64,000 nt of DNA from Lasiosphaeris hirsuta. Its lineage: Eukaryota; Ascomycota; Sordariomycetes; Sordariales; Lasiosphaeriaceae. Below the pieces are notes generated by a model. That model saw nothing but the letters and a program-made list of their open reading frames with translations. It was not told the origin of the DNA and did not search any database. The stretch lies in assembly GCA_030549175.1 (NCBI GenBank), contig JAUKUA010000002.1:310001-374000 (forward strand). The letters run 5' to 3'. The position numbers were made by a program, and so were the translations under genes. This document shows positions 23,815 to 34,974 of the stretch, in pieces (position 1 is the first letter of the stretch; every line of letters starts with the position of its first letter).

Positions 23815-24342
23815 TCAAGTCAAAAGAGCTGATAGAAGGAGGGAGGAGATCGACCAGGTCCTGACCCCCATGACCTGGCCGGCATCCGAATTGGTGAAAA
23901 GACACGAGGTGTCGAGCTCGGGCTCCTCGAGTGCAGTGAGCGCCGCCACCGACTGTATGATTTCGAGGCCGTCATTCTCCCAGTCTATCGACCTGGGCGT
24001 GTTCTGATCCCGGGCGCCGGCCAAGTCCAACTTCATAACGCGGAGGTTCGAACGCAGCGATGCAAACTCACTCCTTTCCACCAGACTCTGGAAAAAGCGA
24101 GGCTTGAACATTCCATTGTACTAACAGACGTTATACGAAAACTCCAAGTTTTCCAGTAGGGGGCAGGAGAGCAAAACTCTCTCCAGGTCCTCCATGGTCA
24201 AGGCGGACCACTCGGACTGTATCTCGCGGATGGTAGATGGCATGTACGGTAATGTCTCTATGGGAGCAGGGATTGCATTGTCGTCGTCGTCGAATTCGTC
24301 ATTGGTCTCAGGCTCTCTATTGACGCCGACATTTGAGATCAT
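23815..24342 (-). pseudogene. LRR/F-box-like protein fragment with internal TAG
   Basis: Two minus-strand blocks lie in the same frame and are separated by a single TAG at 24121-24123. The upstream block reads MEDLERVLLSCPLLENLEFS, the pattern of a fungal F-box/leucine-rich-repeat protein. The downstream block continues SLRSNLRVMKLDLAGARDQN and IIQSVAALTALEE. The TAG stands where Gln would fit the context. No F-box or full start is seen and the 5' part is missing. I read this as a truncated, nonsense-mutated remnant; an unrelated protein with a repeated leucine pattern is possible. Confidence 0.5.
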
Positions 24343-24962
24343 GAAGCACTGTAGGGTCTGTGAGTTGGGTTAAAACAGGTGGTGGCCGGGCTCTGGACTT
24401 ATGTAGGGGTCCTGGGCAGCTCGGGCCACATGTTCTTCTAGTGAATGGACTCCATACTGACAGTGAATGGTCTGGTTCCATACTGACAGTGAATGGCTAT
24501 CTTCATGGTGGGAGGAGTTTCACGTGACGGTGTGTGGCATGCGTGCCAGCCGTCACAAAGGGAGCATTTCTTACGATCCGGGTGTCGAATGGGCAGTTTC
24601 AGAGCGGAATTAAACTCGCCCCCGGCTCTTATGAAAGTCTCTTGCTGTCTAGAAGTATATCCCGGTCGACATATAGTTGTCGACTGCGGATGCTTGCAAT
24701 GACCCGTCGCGAAGTGTTATGGTTTGGATTTTGTTTTGAGGGTTTGTGAGAGGGGCAAAACGGCGACATCATCGATATGAATATTGAACAGCCGCACTCT
24801 GCTTCACGAGCCGCCTTCCAGCCGCGCTCCGCTTTGTGAAAAGTATTTCACCTTGAGCAAAATCCCAAGGCTCACCCAACTCTTTCCCCCTTCCCTCTTT
24901 TACTTCACCACATAAGCATCCCTAAACAAAACAGCCACATAAAACATAAAAAAAAAACCAAG
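24343..24962. other. Intergenic/promoter of the SANT-like gene
   Basis: No gene seen. The stretch before 24963 is rich in CA and A (cataaaaaaaaaaccaagATGG), as in fungal leaders. Confidence 0.4.
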
Positions 24963-25753
24963 ATGGAGGGCCGCACACCCTTCGACCTTTCGCTGGTCGA
25001 TCCAGCGTTTTTCGACCCTGCAGTCATTGGCCATGCAGCCTCACCTTACCCGGCCGCTCCCACCGCTCCCGCCGCCCCCGCCGCGCTCGCCATGCCTGCT
25101 GCGCCCGCCCTACCTGCCTCCCAGCAGGCCGCTGTCCCACCCGCTAGTCTCCAATCGGTCTTTGCCTCACCCCCTGTTCCCGACCAGACCCTCGCCGCCC
25201 CTCCTGCTGCCCAGCAGGACGCCTTCTCGCCCCCTGCTCTCCAGCAGGCCCCCGCCGTTCCCCCTGCCGACCACTGGCAGCAGTTCTTCGGCCCGCCTCC
25301 TACTGAGGAGCAGCCGGTCACCCCGTCTCCTGGTGGTAAGTCTCATCCACCCAGCAGCCCTTCTTGAATAGTCTTGTACCTAACGAAGCTGGCAAACAGG
25401 TAGCGAATGGAACGCCTGGCAGTCGCACAGGCTCTTTTTTGGCGTATGTGCCGGTAAAACATACGCCGCCATTGGAGTAAGTCATTACACATTCGCCATC
25501 CCCAATAAAACAAGCGGGTACCCGGGCTCTTGACTAACTTATTGTGCCGCCTTTGGAGGAGGAAATTGGCCGAACAGACCACGCGTGTGAGTCCCAGATG
25601 TTCCGCCTAAGGAAGCTCGAGAGGAAAGGCGAGTGGGAGGAGCTAGCCTCCTACTTTAACGACGAGCGCCGAGTTGAGTTTTGCCGCCAGCGTCGCCAGC
25701 AACGTCGCGGAAACGGCAACCCGCAATCTTCCCGCCGCCGTAATCGAAATTGA
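24963..25753 (+). CDS. Pro/Ala-rich protein with C-terminal SANT/Myb-like module
   Basis: Three exons (24963-25335, 25400-25476, 25559-25753) give 214 residues, total 645 nt. The first 125 residues are low-complexity, rich in Pro, Ala and Gln with repeated AP/PA and QQA units. The C-terminal 85 residues read SEWNAWQSHRLFFGVCAGKTYAAIG, in pieces EWNAWQSHRLFFGVCAG and GKTYAAIGEEIGRTDHACES, then QMFRLRKLERK and an Arg-rich tail. The spacing of Trp-helix-GKTYxxIxxEIGRTxxAC-x-MFRLRK resembles SANT/Myb-type DNA-binding helices of small fungal regulators. The role as nuclear DNA-binding protein is inference. No family is firmly assigned. The second acceptor (TTTGGAG) is unusual, so exon 3 could start a few bases later. 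Confidence 0.6.
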
Positions 25754-26003
25754 CGCCGCCGCTGTAGTCGCCGCCTTAGGCCGAAGGATGGGGAAGCTGA
25801 TACTGGGGCCTGAATTTGTCAGGCAGTCACACGTTTTCAAGGACTAGTTGTTGTTCTTACTTTCTCTCTGGGATTAGTACCCTTGCTTCACCTTTAATAT
25901 CCTTGATATCTCAGAGTTTCGCTGCCGCCCATTTGCTGGTACCACTCTACGTCTTTCAAGCCTGCTTTGTGAAATACTGCCCAATCCTGGAGTACAGTAA
26001 TGT

Positions 26004-26150
26004 GTGACCGTCTGAATTCACTGTCTGAATGCGTAACCGTCTGAATACGTGGCCGCCCAGATTCACCGTCTGAGTATGTGACCGTCGACTTCATGACCGT
26101 CCAAAATCACCGTCTGGGTGTGTGACTGCCTGAATTCGTCGTCTGATTTA
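26004..26150 (+). repeat. Degenerate short tandem repeat, unit like gtgaCCGTCTGAATTC
   Basis: Roughly nine imperfect copies of CCGTCTGAAT with 3-6 nt spacers run head to tail, e.g. CCGTCTGAATTCA, CTGTCTGAATGCG, CCGTCTGAATACG, CCGTCTGAGTATG, CCGTCCAAAATCA. One more copy, CACCGTCTGATTTCGTG, lies near 26849-26865, about 700 bp away. Function unknown. Confidence 0.65.
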
Positions 26151-28616
26151 TTGGTGTGACACTGAGGTGGTTTCTCTCACACAAGTAGGAAGATTGGCAC
26201 CTAATTTGTGTGACACTTGAGTATGGCTGGGAAAGTCTGCTGGCAGAATTACTGCAGATGTTGGCCGTCTTTCCACGCGGGTCTCAACTCTCAAGCCCCG
26301 GTCCTGAGAGGGACCGTCCCCAGCCGTGTGAACACCAAGCTCTGGTCTCAAGCGCGGCTTTCACCAGCCGCGTATATCTCAAGCCCTCTTCGCAAGAGCG
26401 GAGCCACAGATTCCAGTTCTCAAACTACTTCTCCCACCACCATATACATACCCTCGAAATAAAATCCTCACCTCAACAACAATAACTTGAACTCCTCAAT
26501 AACCACTGCTAACCCAGCACAAAGGTCAGCATATGTCTGCGGAACCCCATGCCCGAGACAACCCTTTGCCCATATCACAATATCAACCGCCTCGAACTCG
26601 CGCTATTCCTCCACTGACTCTCATCCCTCAGCTCGAGGTTGCGTGTGCCACCATTCACGCGATCTCTTGCTACGAGGCGATCACCTCGAGCACCAGAAGG
26701 AGCCGCCTTTACATTCTCCTTTGAGCAATCTTTCTTCGCGCCAATGCGCAGAGAAAGCAGGCTTCATTGCTTCACTGCGTTCACCTTCCTTTTGCGAGGC
26801 GCCTTTGAACTGAGCAATTGAGAAGACCCAACAACAGTCCAGTCTAATTTCACCGTCTGATTTCGTGTCTTTGCCAGCCACTGCATTGCCACGATAGTGG
26901 CAACAACCTACAAATATAAGACTAAGGTCTCTGGCTTTGCCCAGAGACCACACACAGAACAAGCAATACAATCACATAGTTACTCCCCCATACAAAGCAG
27001 TGCAGTACATCTGACAGTTACGTGTGTATGTTACACTTGTTAAAAAGTGATTTACTGCCGTAAAACTATTTTCTAAGGGGAATTACTGCGCACCTACATA
27101 TAAAACAGTCCCGTGCGCTGATTCCCTTTGGTACTTTCAATCTGCGGAAACCTGGAGGCAAGAGTGGATTTCTCCGCGAATTTGGTGACCTGGAAATCCG
27201 CTAATTGCGCCTTGGCTTGGCCATGATGTCGACAGCGCCCTCTCTAGGCCAAATAGCCGCTGAGGCATGCGGAAAGCGCCCGCACATCCGCCGTGCCCTT
27301 AATATTAGAGTAATCGAGCCCAGACGAGTTATAAACTTACCCCCAGAATATCGGTGAATTCGGTCACCGGTGGATTGGGACAGCGGCGTCGCCGAAAGAT
27401 CAACGATCCAAATTATCGGAGTATCGACAGAGGAGCGACCCATTCGGTCGGAACGTGTTCCCGGCACTGGTCTACAAACTGTTAAACGAGGTGGTGGAGT
27501 TAGATATGAACCATCAAGTAGCGTCAAGTTGTGTGCACGCGCAGGAGTAGCTAGCAGGTTCTCCGTTTGCCCGGACAGGAGCTCGCCAGGTGTGGGGCAT
27601 GCGTTGTGACGTCAAGGGTGCGACCGAAGGGTAGCCGCAAGGTAACAGGATAGCTACGTAAATTAAATTTCAAGGCCTCCCCAGGATGTTCTGTGGTGTT
27701 TCAGCCAAAAATACGTATGTGGTGATTGGCCGTGATGCATGCAGGATGGCGGGTGGCTTAGTGTGACGGCCCGGTGACTCTTCTTCCGATTTTGGACATA
27801 TACCCGCCTGTCTAAGTACATACTCGGCCGAAGTCACCCTTAAGAGCTCTCCTAATAGGCTGTGTTGACCAGTTTAACTTGGCCTCAGCTTGACCCATTA
27901 AAGCAGCGGTTGAGGGTCACAATTCCGATCGAGAAACTCCGCACCATATCACCGGTAACCTACGATTCTGGATAACCCTCCTCAATCATGAAAGAGAGGG
28001 TGCCTCGGGCAAGAAAGAGAAAACCATAAAACGTATCTATCCCTAGAGAAAGTACCCCCATTCTTCTGACTGTTTAGGATACCACGCTAAGCACTAAAGT
28101 ACCTTTCGCTGAACTCGGGAGGGTTCTAAAATGTTCCGCTGCTCAAAACGAGCAGGCAGTATGTATACTCAGGCGGCGTAGCAACAGTATGTGGTTTGAC
28201 GTCAGCTAGCACAGAGTTTCATTGGTTGTGCAAGTTCTCTACGTCCGTTGTTTGAAATGAGGGGTTACCCCTTTCAAGCTGCCAGAGCGGCCGCTCCAGC
28301 TATAAGACAGCAATGATTGGCTGCTCTGACCCTCAGCCCCGATAGGGCTGCTCGCTGTGGGCCACTACATTTGCTGATTGGGATCACCTCGCATTGTTCT
28401 GAAGTGAGTGGCTTGCACGGACGGCCCGAAGGACGCAGGGGAATATCAGCAGACACTAAGGAGACAACCGGGTAAGAGGCAGATGTCGCGCGATGCAGGT
28501 GCTGAAAGCCAATGTTGTACTGCATCGGATTAAATCAAGACCTACGCTCCCTTTTTATCTCCTCAGCGTACACAAGTATTCTATGCCTGGGTACTCCGTT
28601 CCAGCAAAAGACGAAA
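26151..28616. other. 2.4-kb gene-poor, mixed-composition region
   Basis: Frames at 26487-26813 and 27201-27527 are the longest but show no family resemblance, and neither has a clear splice partner. The region to 28616 probably includes the promoter of the membrane protein (28617). Confidence 0.4.
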
Positions 28617-29600
28617 ATGACATCCGGATACTCCACGTTGCCTGAGATCGACCGGAGAGGGGAGATAACCTTGGAAGCGCGCATCTCATACCCAGGGTTA
28701 GAGTTGGTGGACAGCAAAAACCCACTCTCTCCTCCGACCCCAGCTCCTCCCTCTTCGAAACCGGTAGTGTGGAAACGGTTCTGGATACTGTTTGCCGTGG
28801 TGGGATTTGTCGTCGTTGTGGCCACTAGTGCAACAGTTGCAGGAGTTCTCTTGACGTCGAGAACGGCTGGTGCCGCGGATTACGCGGGGAATCAAGAGTC
28901 AAATTATGCAACGACAAGGTATGGTTCGTCGATCTAGTAGTAAAGACAGCACCTCACATTTGATGTTTACAGTTCACGCCCTCTCTCAGACTTATCGCCT
29001 ACGCCGGGGCCTCAGTCTCGTCCAGGGACTGGTTCACTCAAGCCGACCACATCGGACACTTCGCGGTCGCAAAGGCTGTTACCGACAGACGAGGGAGTTA
29101 CACCCATAGCGACTACCACCGACCTGATCGGACCGCCTACATCAGCCCATTCGCCAACCCCTACAACCGCCACCATCCTCACAAACTCCACCATCCTCAC
29201 AAACTCCGCCATCCTCACAAATTCCGCCCCAGATGCAATACCTGCGCCATCACAGATATCAAAATTGCCAGTTCGAATTGGCACTGCAGAGGGGCAAAAC
29301 CCGGGGCAAACGGTAGGGTTTCTCGACGACGGCACGGTAGCCTCAGTATGCTCATACACTATCATTCAAGAGGAAGATGGTTCCAACCCATGTGGTAAAG
29401 CATTCGTTCTGGCTGATGGGTTAGAATACGCCTGGAATGGTTGCGGGGGGCCAACTTGGATCACTTGGAGGAGGCCTGGTAACGCGACTGCACAGTTCGG
29501 ATACCTTGGTGATTGTGTAAGGAATGCGCAGACTTGGAGCTGCGGAACTACCAATGTTCGAGGAGACTATCTTTGCGCCGAAGGCAAAGTTTCCGAGTGA
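28617..29600 (+). CDS. Single-pass membrane protein with Thr/Ser stalk
   Basis: Two exons, 28617-28918 and 28973-29600 (54-nt intron), give 309 residues. It begins MTSGYSTLPEIDRRGEITLE, has a cytosolic-type N-terminus of about 58 residues, then one membrane helix, RFWILFAVVGFVVVVATSAT VAGVLL (about residues 59-84). After it comes a Ser/Thr/Pro-rich stalk with an almost perfect triplet repeat, TILTNS / TILTNS / AILTNS, near 29173-29224. The last 90 residues hold six Cys and aromatic residues (NGCGGPTWITW, CSYTIIQ, CGKAFVL), suggesting a disulfide-bonded extracellular domain. There is no signal peptide, so a type II orientation is likely. No family name can be given with confidence. Fungal relatives of this layout are often annotated as uncharacterised. 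Confidence 0.65.
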
Positions 29601-29976
29601 TGGAGGTGCTATGATACTATTCCAGCCGATGACAGTTTGCGGCCGGATGCCTTGGAGGTTTATACATAGGATATATAGTCGGAATTCAGTGCAGTGTTGG
29701 TGGTCTAAAAACTCATCACTTACATAAAGCAGTTCAGCAGACTCATAGTTGTAGTATAATCTTGTATGCTTCAAGAGTCAGGTCCTGATAATAAGTGGGC
29801 TTAAGGTATAACATATTTCCCCCCTAGACACACAACTGCAGAGATGGGGTGTCTTGCGAACCAGAGACCATTAAAGAATAAGAAAAATATTTGACCTTTC
29901 CATCACAAGAGCAGTGGTTCCGACACACATCACACCATCTTAGTCCCTTAGCATATATCTATAGAGTCCCTATCAT

Positions 29977-30430
29977 CTAGATATATAACTCATCAGAGCT
30001 AGAACCAGGAGACTCAGCAGTTGATGCGGAAGCTCTTGATAGGCTGCCCACTAAGGTGTGGCACACATCGGTAGCCCTGTTATACTTTGATGCAATACCG
30101 GCGCAGTCGCGGCTGCCATGATAGAGCCTGACTTGGCAATTACCTCCGACGTAGACCGAATACATGTCCTGCGGGACGTTGTCCTTGACGAAAGAGAAAC
30201 AGCGACTACCACCATTCCACCGAAAGTTGGCAGCACCGTTGCAGTTAGCCCTAAACAGCCAAGCACGCTGAACTCCAACCTAGCGAGAATCGAGCCAAGC
30301 TTCGGTGGCGTTGGGCGTGCTGGATGTATTATTAGTGTTCATAATCTTTCATTTCCTCCTTTCGCTCAGCATGGGTACATGATACTTACTCCTGAACAGC
30401 TGCCTCAATCCCGAACTTGAAACACACGAG
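29977..30430 (-). CDS. Possible small Cys-containing protein, 5' end unresolved
   Basis: The minus-strand terminal exon (30250-29977) reads ANCNGAANFRWNGGSRCFSF, VGGNCQVRLYHGSRDC and a Ser-rich tail, with about five Cys. An intron 30251-30389 and an exon of the same phase (CFKFGIEAAVQ) fit upstream, but no start codon or signal peptide was found. This could be a truncated gene or exon of a secreted protein. Confidence is low. Confidence 0.3.
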
Positions 30431-30708
30431 TGGTGTACGCTTTACTATTATGGCTCGGACACGTGATAACCCAGGTCCACCGCCGTTGCCTTCTTGGCCG
30501 CCTGGGGCGCACCGAGAGAGATTCTACGGATACGTACTAAAATTGCACAAGCTATACTGAGTATAGGCACACGCAGAGAATGCCGCGCACATGGCATATG
30601 ATCCCGCACAAGCTATAGTAAAACCAAGCGCAAGCCTCATCTAGGCAAGGCCCTTCCTTGATAAACCTCCATCGGCCACATTTAACCGCGTCAGGAGGTC
30701 CCTGCACT

Positions 30709-31441
30709 CTACCGAGGATAATTGTATACATTGGCGTCCTTGTGATGGCCAAACGAGCCATTTAACGCAGCATCACCCGTCTTCCTCCTCCTGCCAAAGT
30801 ATATCTTGACCGCAATACCAATAAGGCCAACCGTGATGGAGACTATCGGAAGAATAATTCCAATCAAGGCACCGGTGCTCAACCCTCCTCCACTAGTCGG
30901 CTGACCCCCGCCATCCCCGCTTGAAGCTGTTTGTGTCGGTCCGGCCGTGGTACGGCTTCCAACTATGCCTACTTAGAGTGGAATGAAATTAGCCAGCAAA
31001 ATCCTCGTGGCAGTGCAATTCTTCAAGGCAATAAAACGCACCATTGTTGCTACTGCTGCTCGCTGAAGTCGCAACGGCCGGCGCAGCCGTGACGTCAAAG
31101 CCGTTCGACAGGCAGTACGAGTTGTAGACACTCATCATTGACGACAGGTCGGCATCTGCAGGTCCGACTGTGCAATCCTTAAGAACACAAGATGTAAGGT
31201 ACTTGCTCGCCACACCAGCAAGGTCCACGCGGCAGAGGCACTCGTTTTGGTAGGGGTAGTTGCAGTCGAGCTTCTCCGGCAGGCTGCCGAAGGGCGCAGC
31301 CACGCAGACCTGGGCACATTTTCGCATCGACTCAAAGGTTGGTTCGTCCGTCATGGTAAATTGCGCAGCGGTCGAGGTTGACGGCCATTGCAGCAGGGCG
31401 ACGGCCAGGACGGCTAGGGTATGTCGATGAAACTTGGCCAT
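30709..31441 (-). CDS. CFEM-domain protein with C-terminal membrane segment
   Basis: Two exons, 31441-31042 and 30968-30709, with a 73-nt intron, give 219 residues. Residues 1-26 are a signal peptide (MAKFHRHTLAVLAVALLQWP). A CFEM domain follows with all eight Cys at 42, 46, 60, 68, 70, 85, 90 and 110. In CFEM proteins a conserved Asp three residues before the CxC pair helps bind haem; here that position is Gln65. A Ser/Thr/Gly-rich linker then precedes a hydrophobic stretch, ALIGIILPIVSITVGLIGIA, and a short basic tail GRRRKTGDAA. This is a surface, membrane-anchored protein rather than a GPI-anchored one. In the family roles include haem/iron handling and host-contact signalling. Confidence 0.85.
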
Positions 31442-32573
31442 GATGTAAGTGGTGGGGAGGAGGGATACTGGTATTTGGGAACATGTGTCAATCTTGAAAA
31501 AGACGAGCTGTCAAACGAGGACGCCCCTCCCTTCCTCTTCTCAAAGGACGGGCGGACACAAGTTCCAAGAGTACCTCACATCTTATAAACGGCGGGACTC
31601 GGGACTTGCAAATATTTGTGTTCCAGAGCGTCGCCTTTACCTGCATGGCCAATATTCTTCAAACGAGCTCCGTTACGTCAGAGGCTAATGAGGATGCCAC
31701 TAGTTCTTCATTGTGTATCCATTCACAGGGAAAGCCCTCCGATGCTCTTGCCCGAACGCAGAGGAAAGGAGAAGGGCACACGACCAAGAATGAATCTGGA
31801 ATGGGTTTAGCGCCTGCCGCAGACTAAACCGACTGCAGCTTGAGGCTTGCGCCTCCTCGGCTACGTCAAACATCCCATCCCTACAAGCCAAGCCCAAGGC
31901 AGCCAATGAGAGTCAAAAGCGCCAGAGCTACGGGCCCGAGCCCGATCCTCCCACCATTTTCTCATTTCAACATGCAGACCAGCTATTACTATTTTCTAGG
32001 ATTAGCCCTGTGTTTGCAAAGGATGAAAGCCATATTTGCAGACTGATCTCAACACCGAATGAGATGGTGGGGGTCAGCTGGGACAAATACCTCCCCTGGG
32101 GTAATAAGGTTAGCTCGGGCAAGGGCCCACCAAGGGGTAACAGTGGGGGCCCCTGGCCGAGCTAACCTTTATCACCCTGGGAGAGGCGAACAATTCGTGA
32201 AACCAAATCGACAACCGCGACAAACGATTGGAGGTACCCCGCCATACATTTCATTGACCAACGTGACTCCAAACTTTTGTCCTAGTACTATTAATAGAGG
32301 CAAATTAGACTACATACGGCCGCAAGCATGCAGTCTCCTAGCTAGCGTTGCTGTATTTTGCCCCACAGCCAAAGTCCCTCTGGGCACGCGAGGCGTGCGC
32401 ACCGCCACTTCCAGAGTCCGGTTGAAACATTCCGACTTGGCCTTGGGCAACAGCACCTGCTGCTGCTGCTACTGCTGCTGCTGCTACTGCTGCTGCTGCT
32501 ACTGCTGCTGCTGCTACTGCTGCTGCTGCTACTGCTGCTGCTGCTACTGCTGCTGCTGCTACTGCTGCTGCTG

Positions 32574-32605
<32 letters not shown>

Positions 32606-33456
32606 TCTGCTTCTGCTTCTGCTTCTGCTTCTGCTTCTGCTTCTGCTTCTGCTTCTTCTTCTGCTTCTTCTTCTCAACGAGTATACCCTCTGCTGTCCCG
32701 TCTATAGCAGTTTCATCCGAGTCTGAATGATACGAAAGTGACGACACGGACGAGAAAGACGACTGCGGCTGTCGCATGCATGGACACCTTGGCCTTCTTG
32801 ATAGCATGTACCCCTCCGGAATCACCGTTGTACTCGAGGGGGGGCTGCCGCCTCATAATGCCCATGAAGTGGTCTGGGCAAGGCCAGTACACTACTGCGT
32901 GGTGCGGCTGATCTGGCGCTCGAGCAGGGATAATCGTCCACCAACCCCTGAAACAGTTCGGGGGCCTTGCCGCAGAAAATAACGGCGTGGGGCCAGAAAG
33001 TATGCGATGTCGATAGGCGGCAGCGGCAGCCGCAGCTACTGGTGCCGCTGACAGGAGAGAGGAGGAAGGAAGGTAATTGAAAGAGAATGTTTACACATGC
33101 CTCACTGCCTGATTCCGTTCAGGGTGGTGCTCTGAAAGACATTTGTTTGAACTGTTTGTCAGTCTTACGGAGGGTCATGGGATGACCCTCGCCGACAGCG
33201 GTGACTCGAGATTGGCTCCCCACAAACGGGCTACCCCTTGCGGGCCGCCTGCAGGCAAGTCAGTTTGTAAAGGGGGAGAAGATACAAGAATGAGAAAACA
33301 AAAAGGAGTGGTCGACCATAAGGAAACGAAGGCGCGCCCGAAACCTCCATCGGCCGGGAACTACCTCGAGCACAACGTGCCGCTTTCTAGCGCCAGCGTT
33401 AGTGAGCGAATGGCATGGGCATCGCAGCGGAATACAAATCGAGGGGAAGTGTCAAG
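31442..33456. other. 2-kb non-coding region with microsatellite core
   Basis: No family-like frame except the simple-sequence frames described separately. 31442-31700 is the likely promoter of the CFEM gene. A minus-strand frame (32825-32574) that begins MIPEGYMLSRRPRCPCMRQP and enters an Lys/Gln run could be a gene end or chance. Confidence 0.4.
32455..32660 (+). repeat. (CTGCTGCTGCTACTG)n minisatellite plus (CTTCTG)n
   Basis: Eight TAC interruptions are spaced exactly 15 nt apart (32470, 32485 ... 32575), so a 15-bp unit of four CTG-type triplets plus one TAC repeats eight times. It is followed by pure (CTG) to about 32604 and then CTTCTG units to about 32655. On the minus strand the Gln frame reads CAG CAG CAG CAG TAG in each unit: four Gln codons then a stop. 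This regular array points to unit-level amplification. Confidence 0.9.
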
Positions 33457-34134
33457 TTATATAAGCAGATACAGTGGCTCAATTGTATCCGGAGCGCTGC
33501 GCGAGGTCTGCGCACGAGCGTGAGAGTGCCAAGGCGCCAAGGCAGGGTACTTGAAGACTCTGCGCAGGAGCTGCAACTTGAAGAAAAACAACACACTTGC
33601 AACTATCTCCATTACGCCTTTTCTGGTTGATACACGTGATATTTGACAGGAAGACACCGCATACTGCCTGCTGGGGATCATTGGTATAAATATACCGCCG
33701 CTGTACGGGGAGGGCGACTGGGCCTCCCTCTTACTTTGTGGCTCCTCCGCTTCTGGCTCTTCTGGGACGTCGATGTCCATTCCGTCCACTTGCTCTGGCT
33801 CCGCGTGCTTCTTGCTCTTCCTCGACTTCTTGGAGCCATTGGTGAAGGTCGCGACTCGCTGCGCTTCCTTATTGGGCCAATCACGGCGGCGGGTCTTCTT
33901 GCTCTTCTTTGTGGGGGCATTGCTGATCAGCTGCGACCGAGAAACTGTGCGGTCGGCTCGCTCGCTCTCGGTCTTCGTCTTCCTGGATTTTCTCGGGGTC
34001 CCGTCGACGGCGGCCTCGTCTTCTCTCGCCCGCTTCTTCTTATGCTCTGACTTGCCGCGCTTCTGCCTCTTCTCGGCTTTTTTATTCGTAGAAGCTACCG
34101 CTGAGGGAAAATCGTCGATCACAGCCGGAGACAT
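33457..34134 (-). CDS. Lysine-rich basic protein, probably nuclear
   Basis: The plausible start is the ATG at 34134 (MSPAVIDDFPSAVASTNKKA), giving 225 residues. A highly basic region with KKAEKRQKRGKSEHKKKRA, KKSKKTRRRDWP and KKSRKSKKHAEP contains multiple nuclear-localisation-type clusters. An acidic stretch (EQVDGMDIDVPEEPEAEEPQ) follows. The C-terminal 60 residues (from about 33640) look unlike the rest and may include an unspliced intron or read-through. No family recognised. A nucleolar or ribosome-biogenesis role would suit this composition but is only an inference. Confidence 0.5.
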   Translation of the reverse strand: MSPAVIDDFPSAVASTNKKAEKRQKRGKSEHKKKRAREDEAAVDGTPRKSRKTKTESERADRTVSRSQLISNAPTKKSKKTRRRDWPNKEAQRVATFTNGSKKSRKSKKHAEPEQVDGMDIDVPEEPEAEEPQSKREAQSPSPYSGGIFIPMIPSRQYAVSSCQISRVSTRKGVMEIVASVLFFFKLQLLRRVFKYPALAPWHSHARAQTSRSAPDTIEPLYLLI

Positions 34135-34758
34135 GGTAGGCAGCGCAGCGTAAGGGCGTGGCCGAGCTTGTGAATGTGGTGCTTGGTCATGGCTGGAATT
34201 CGGCCGCGATAAGGGAAAAAAATTGTCGGCGATGGCTGCCAGCAGGCGGGAGGAAGTAAGGCTGGGTGGAAAGGCCAATGACCCAATGAGAGGGCGCAAT
34301 TAGTGCAGGTCGACTGTAACTTTCACACTAGTGCCAGCTGGTGGCAGGGCCTGGTGGCGGTTTGACATACATGATGAAAACGAGAGGAGCTAATCGATCG
34401 AAAAGTGCCACGGTGTACCCGTCGATTTCGTCGGTAAAACGCAACCAAATGCTTAAATATACGGATGAAAAATGCTTGTAAATCGATACTCATCTCTGCA
34501 AAGCTTGTTCCCGGGCGAAAGCCAGGCAGTTTCGCCAGCGAGCAGCCGTGATTTCCAATCCTCTTCAGAATCCGGCGGTCGGGATAGAACATGGCAAACA
34601 TATGGGCCTGCATACGCACCACGTGAAGTCGCGCATACGGGCAACAACATGAAGCGTCATGGATTGCCCTCGCGACGACGGGCAACAATCTCAGACTATC
34701 TACATCATCAACCTACCTTTAGCCGTCTGTACACAACACCCAAGCCGCAACAGCAACC

Positions 34759-34974
34759 ATGACCGTCACTGTGAGTGGTAAAGGACCGGGAGGTTGGAGA
34801 GAAGTCGTTCGCGAAGGGATGCAGCCAGCCATTGCCGCCGAACTCGAGCGTGACAACGGCAATCGGCTGACCTTGGACAAGCTGTTCTCGTATCACGAGC
34901 GAATGATCCGAGACAGATGTGACAAGGAGTACATTCCCAACCTCGAAGCATCCAGCGCCATTCGAGACTGCTAG
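34759..34974 (+). CDS. Possible 71-residue small protein
   Basis: Unrecognised. MTVTVSGKGPGGWREVVREG starts in a good leader (cagcaaccATGACC) and is charged, with a helical pattern LTLDKLFSYHERMIRDRCDK, and ends RDC. It is divergent from the Lys-rich gene to the left. It may be the first exon of a longer gene; at 35113 a 42-codon frame, MNARETAAADSEHCHHCDCM, could be another part. Not certain to be coding. Confidence 0.35.
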   Translation: MTVTVSGKGPGGWREVVREGMQPAIAAELERDNGNRLTLDKLFSYHERMIRDRCDKEYIPNLEASSAIRDC

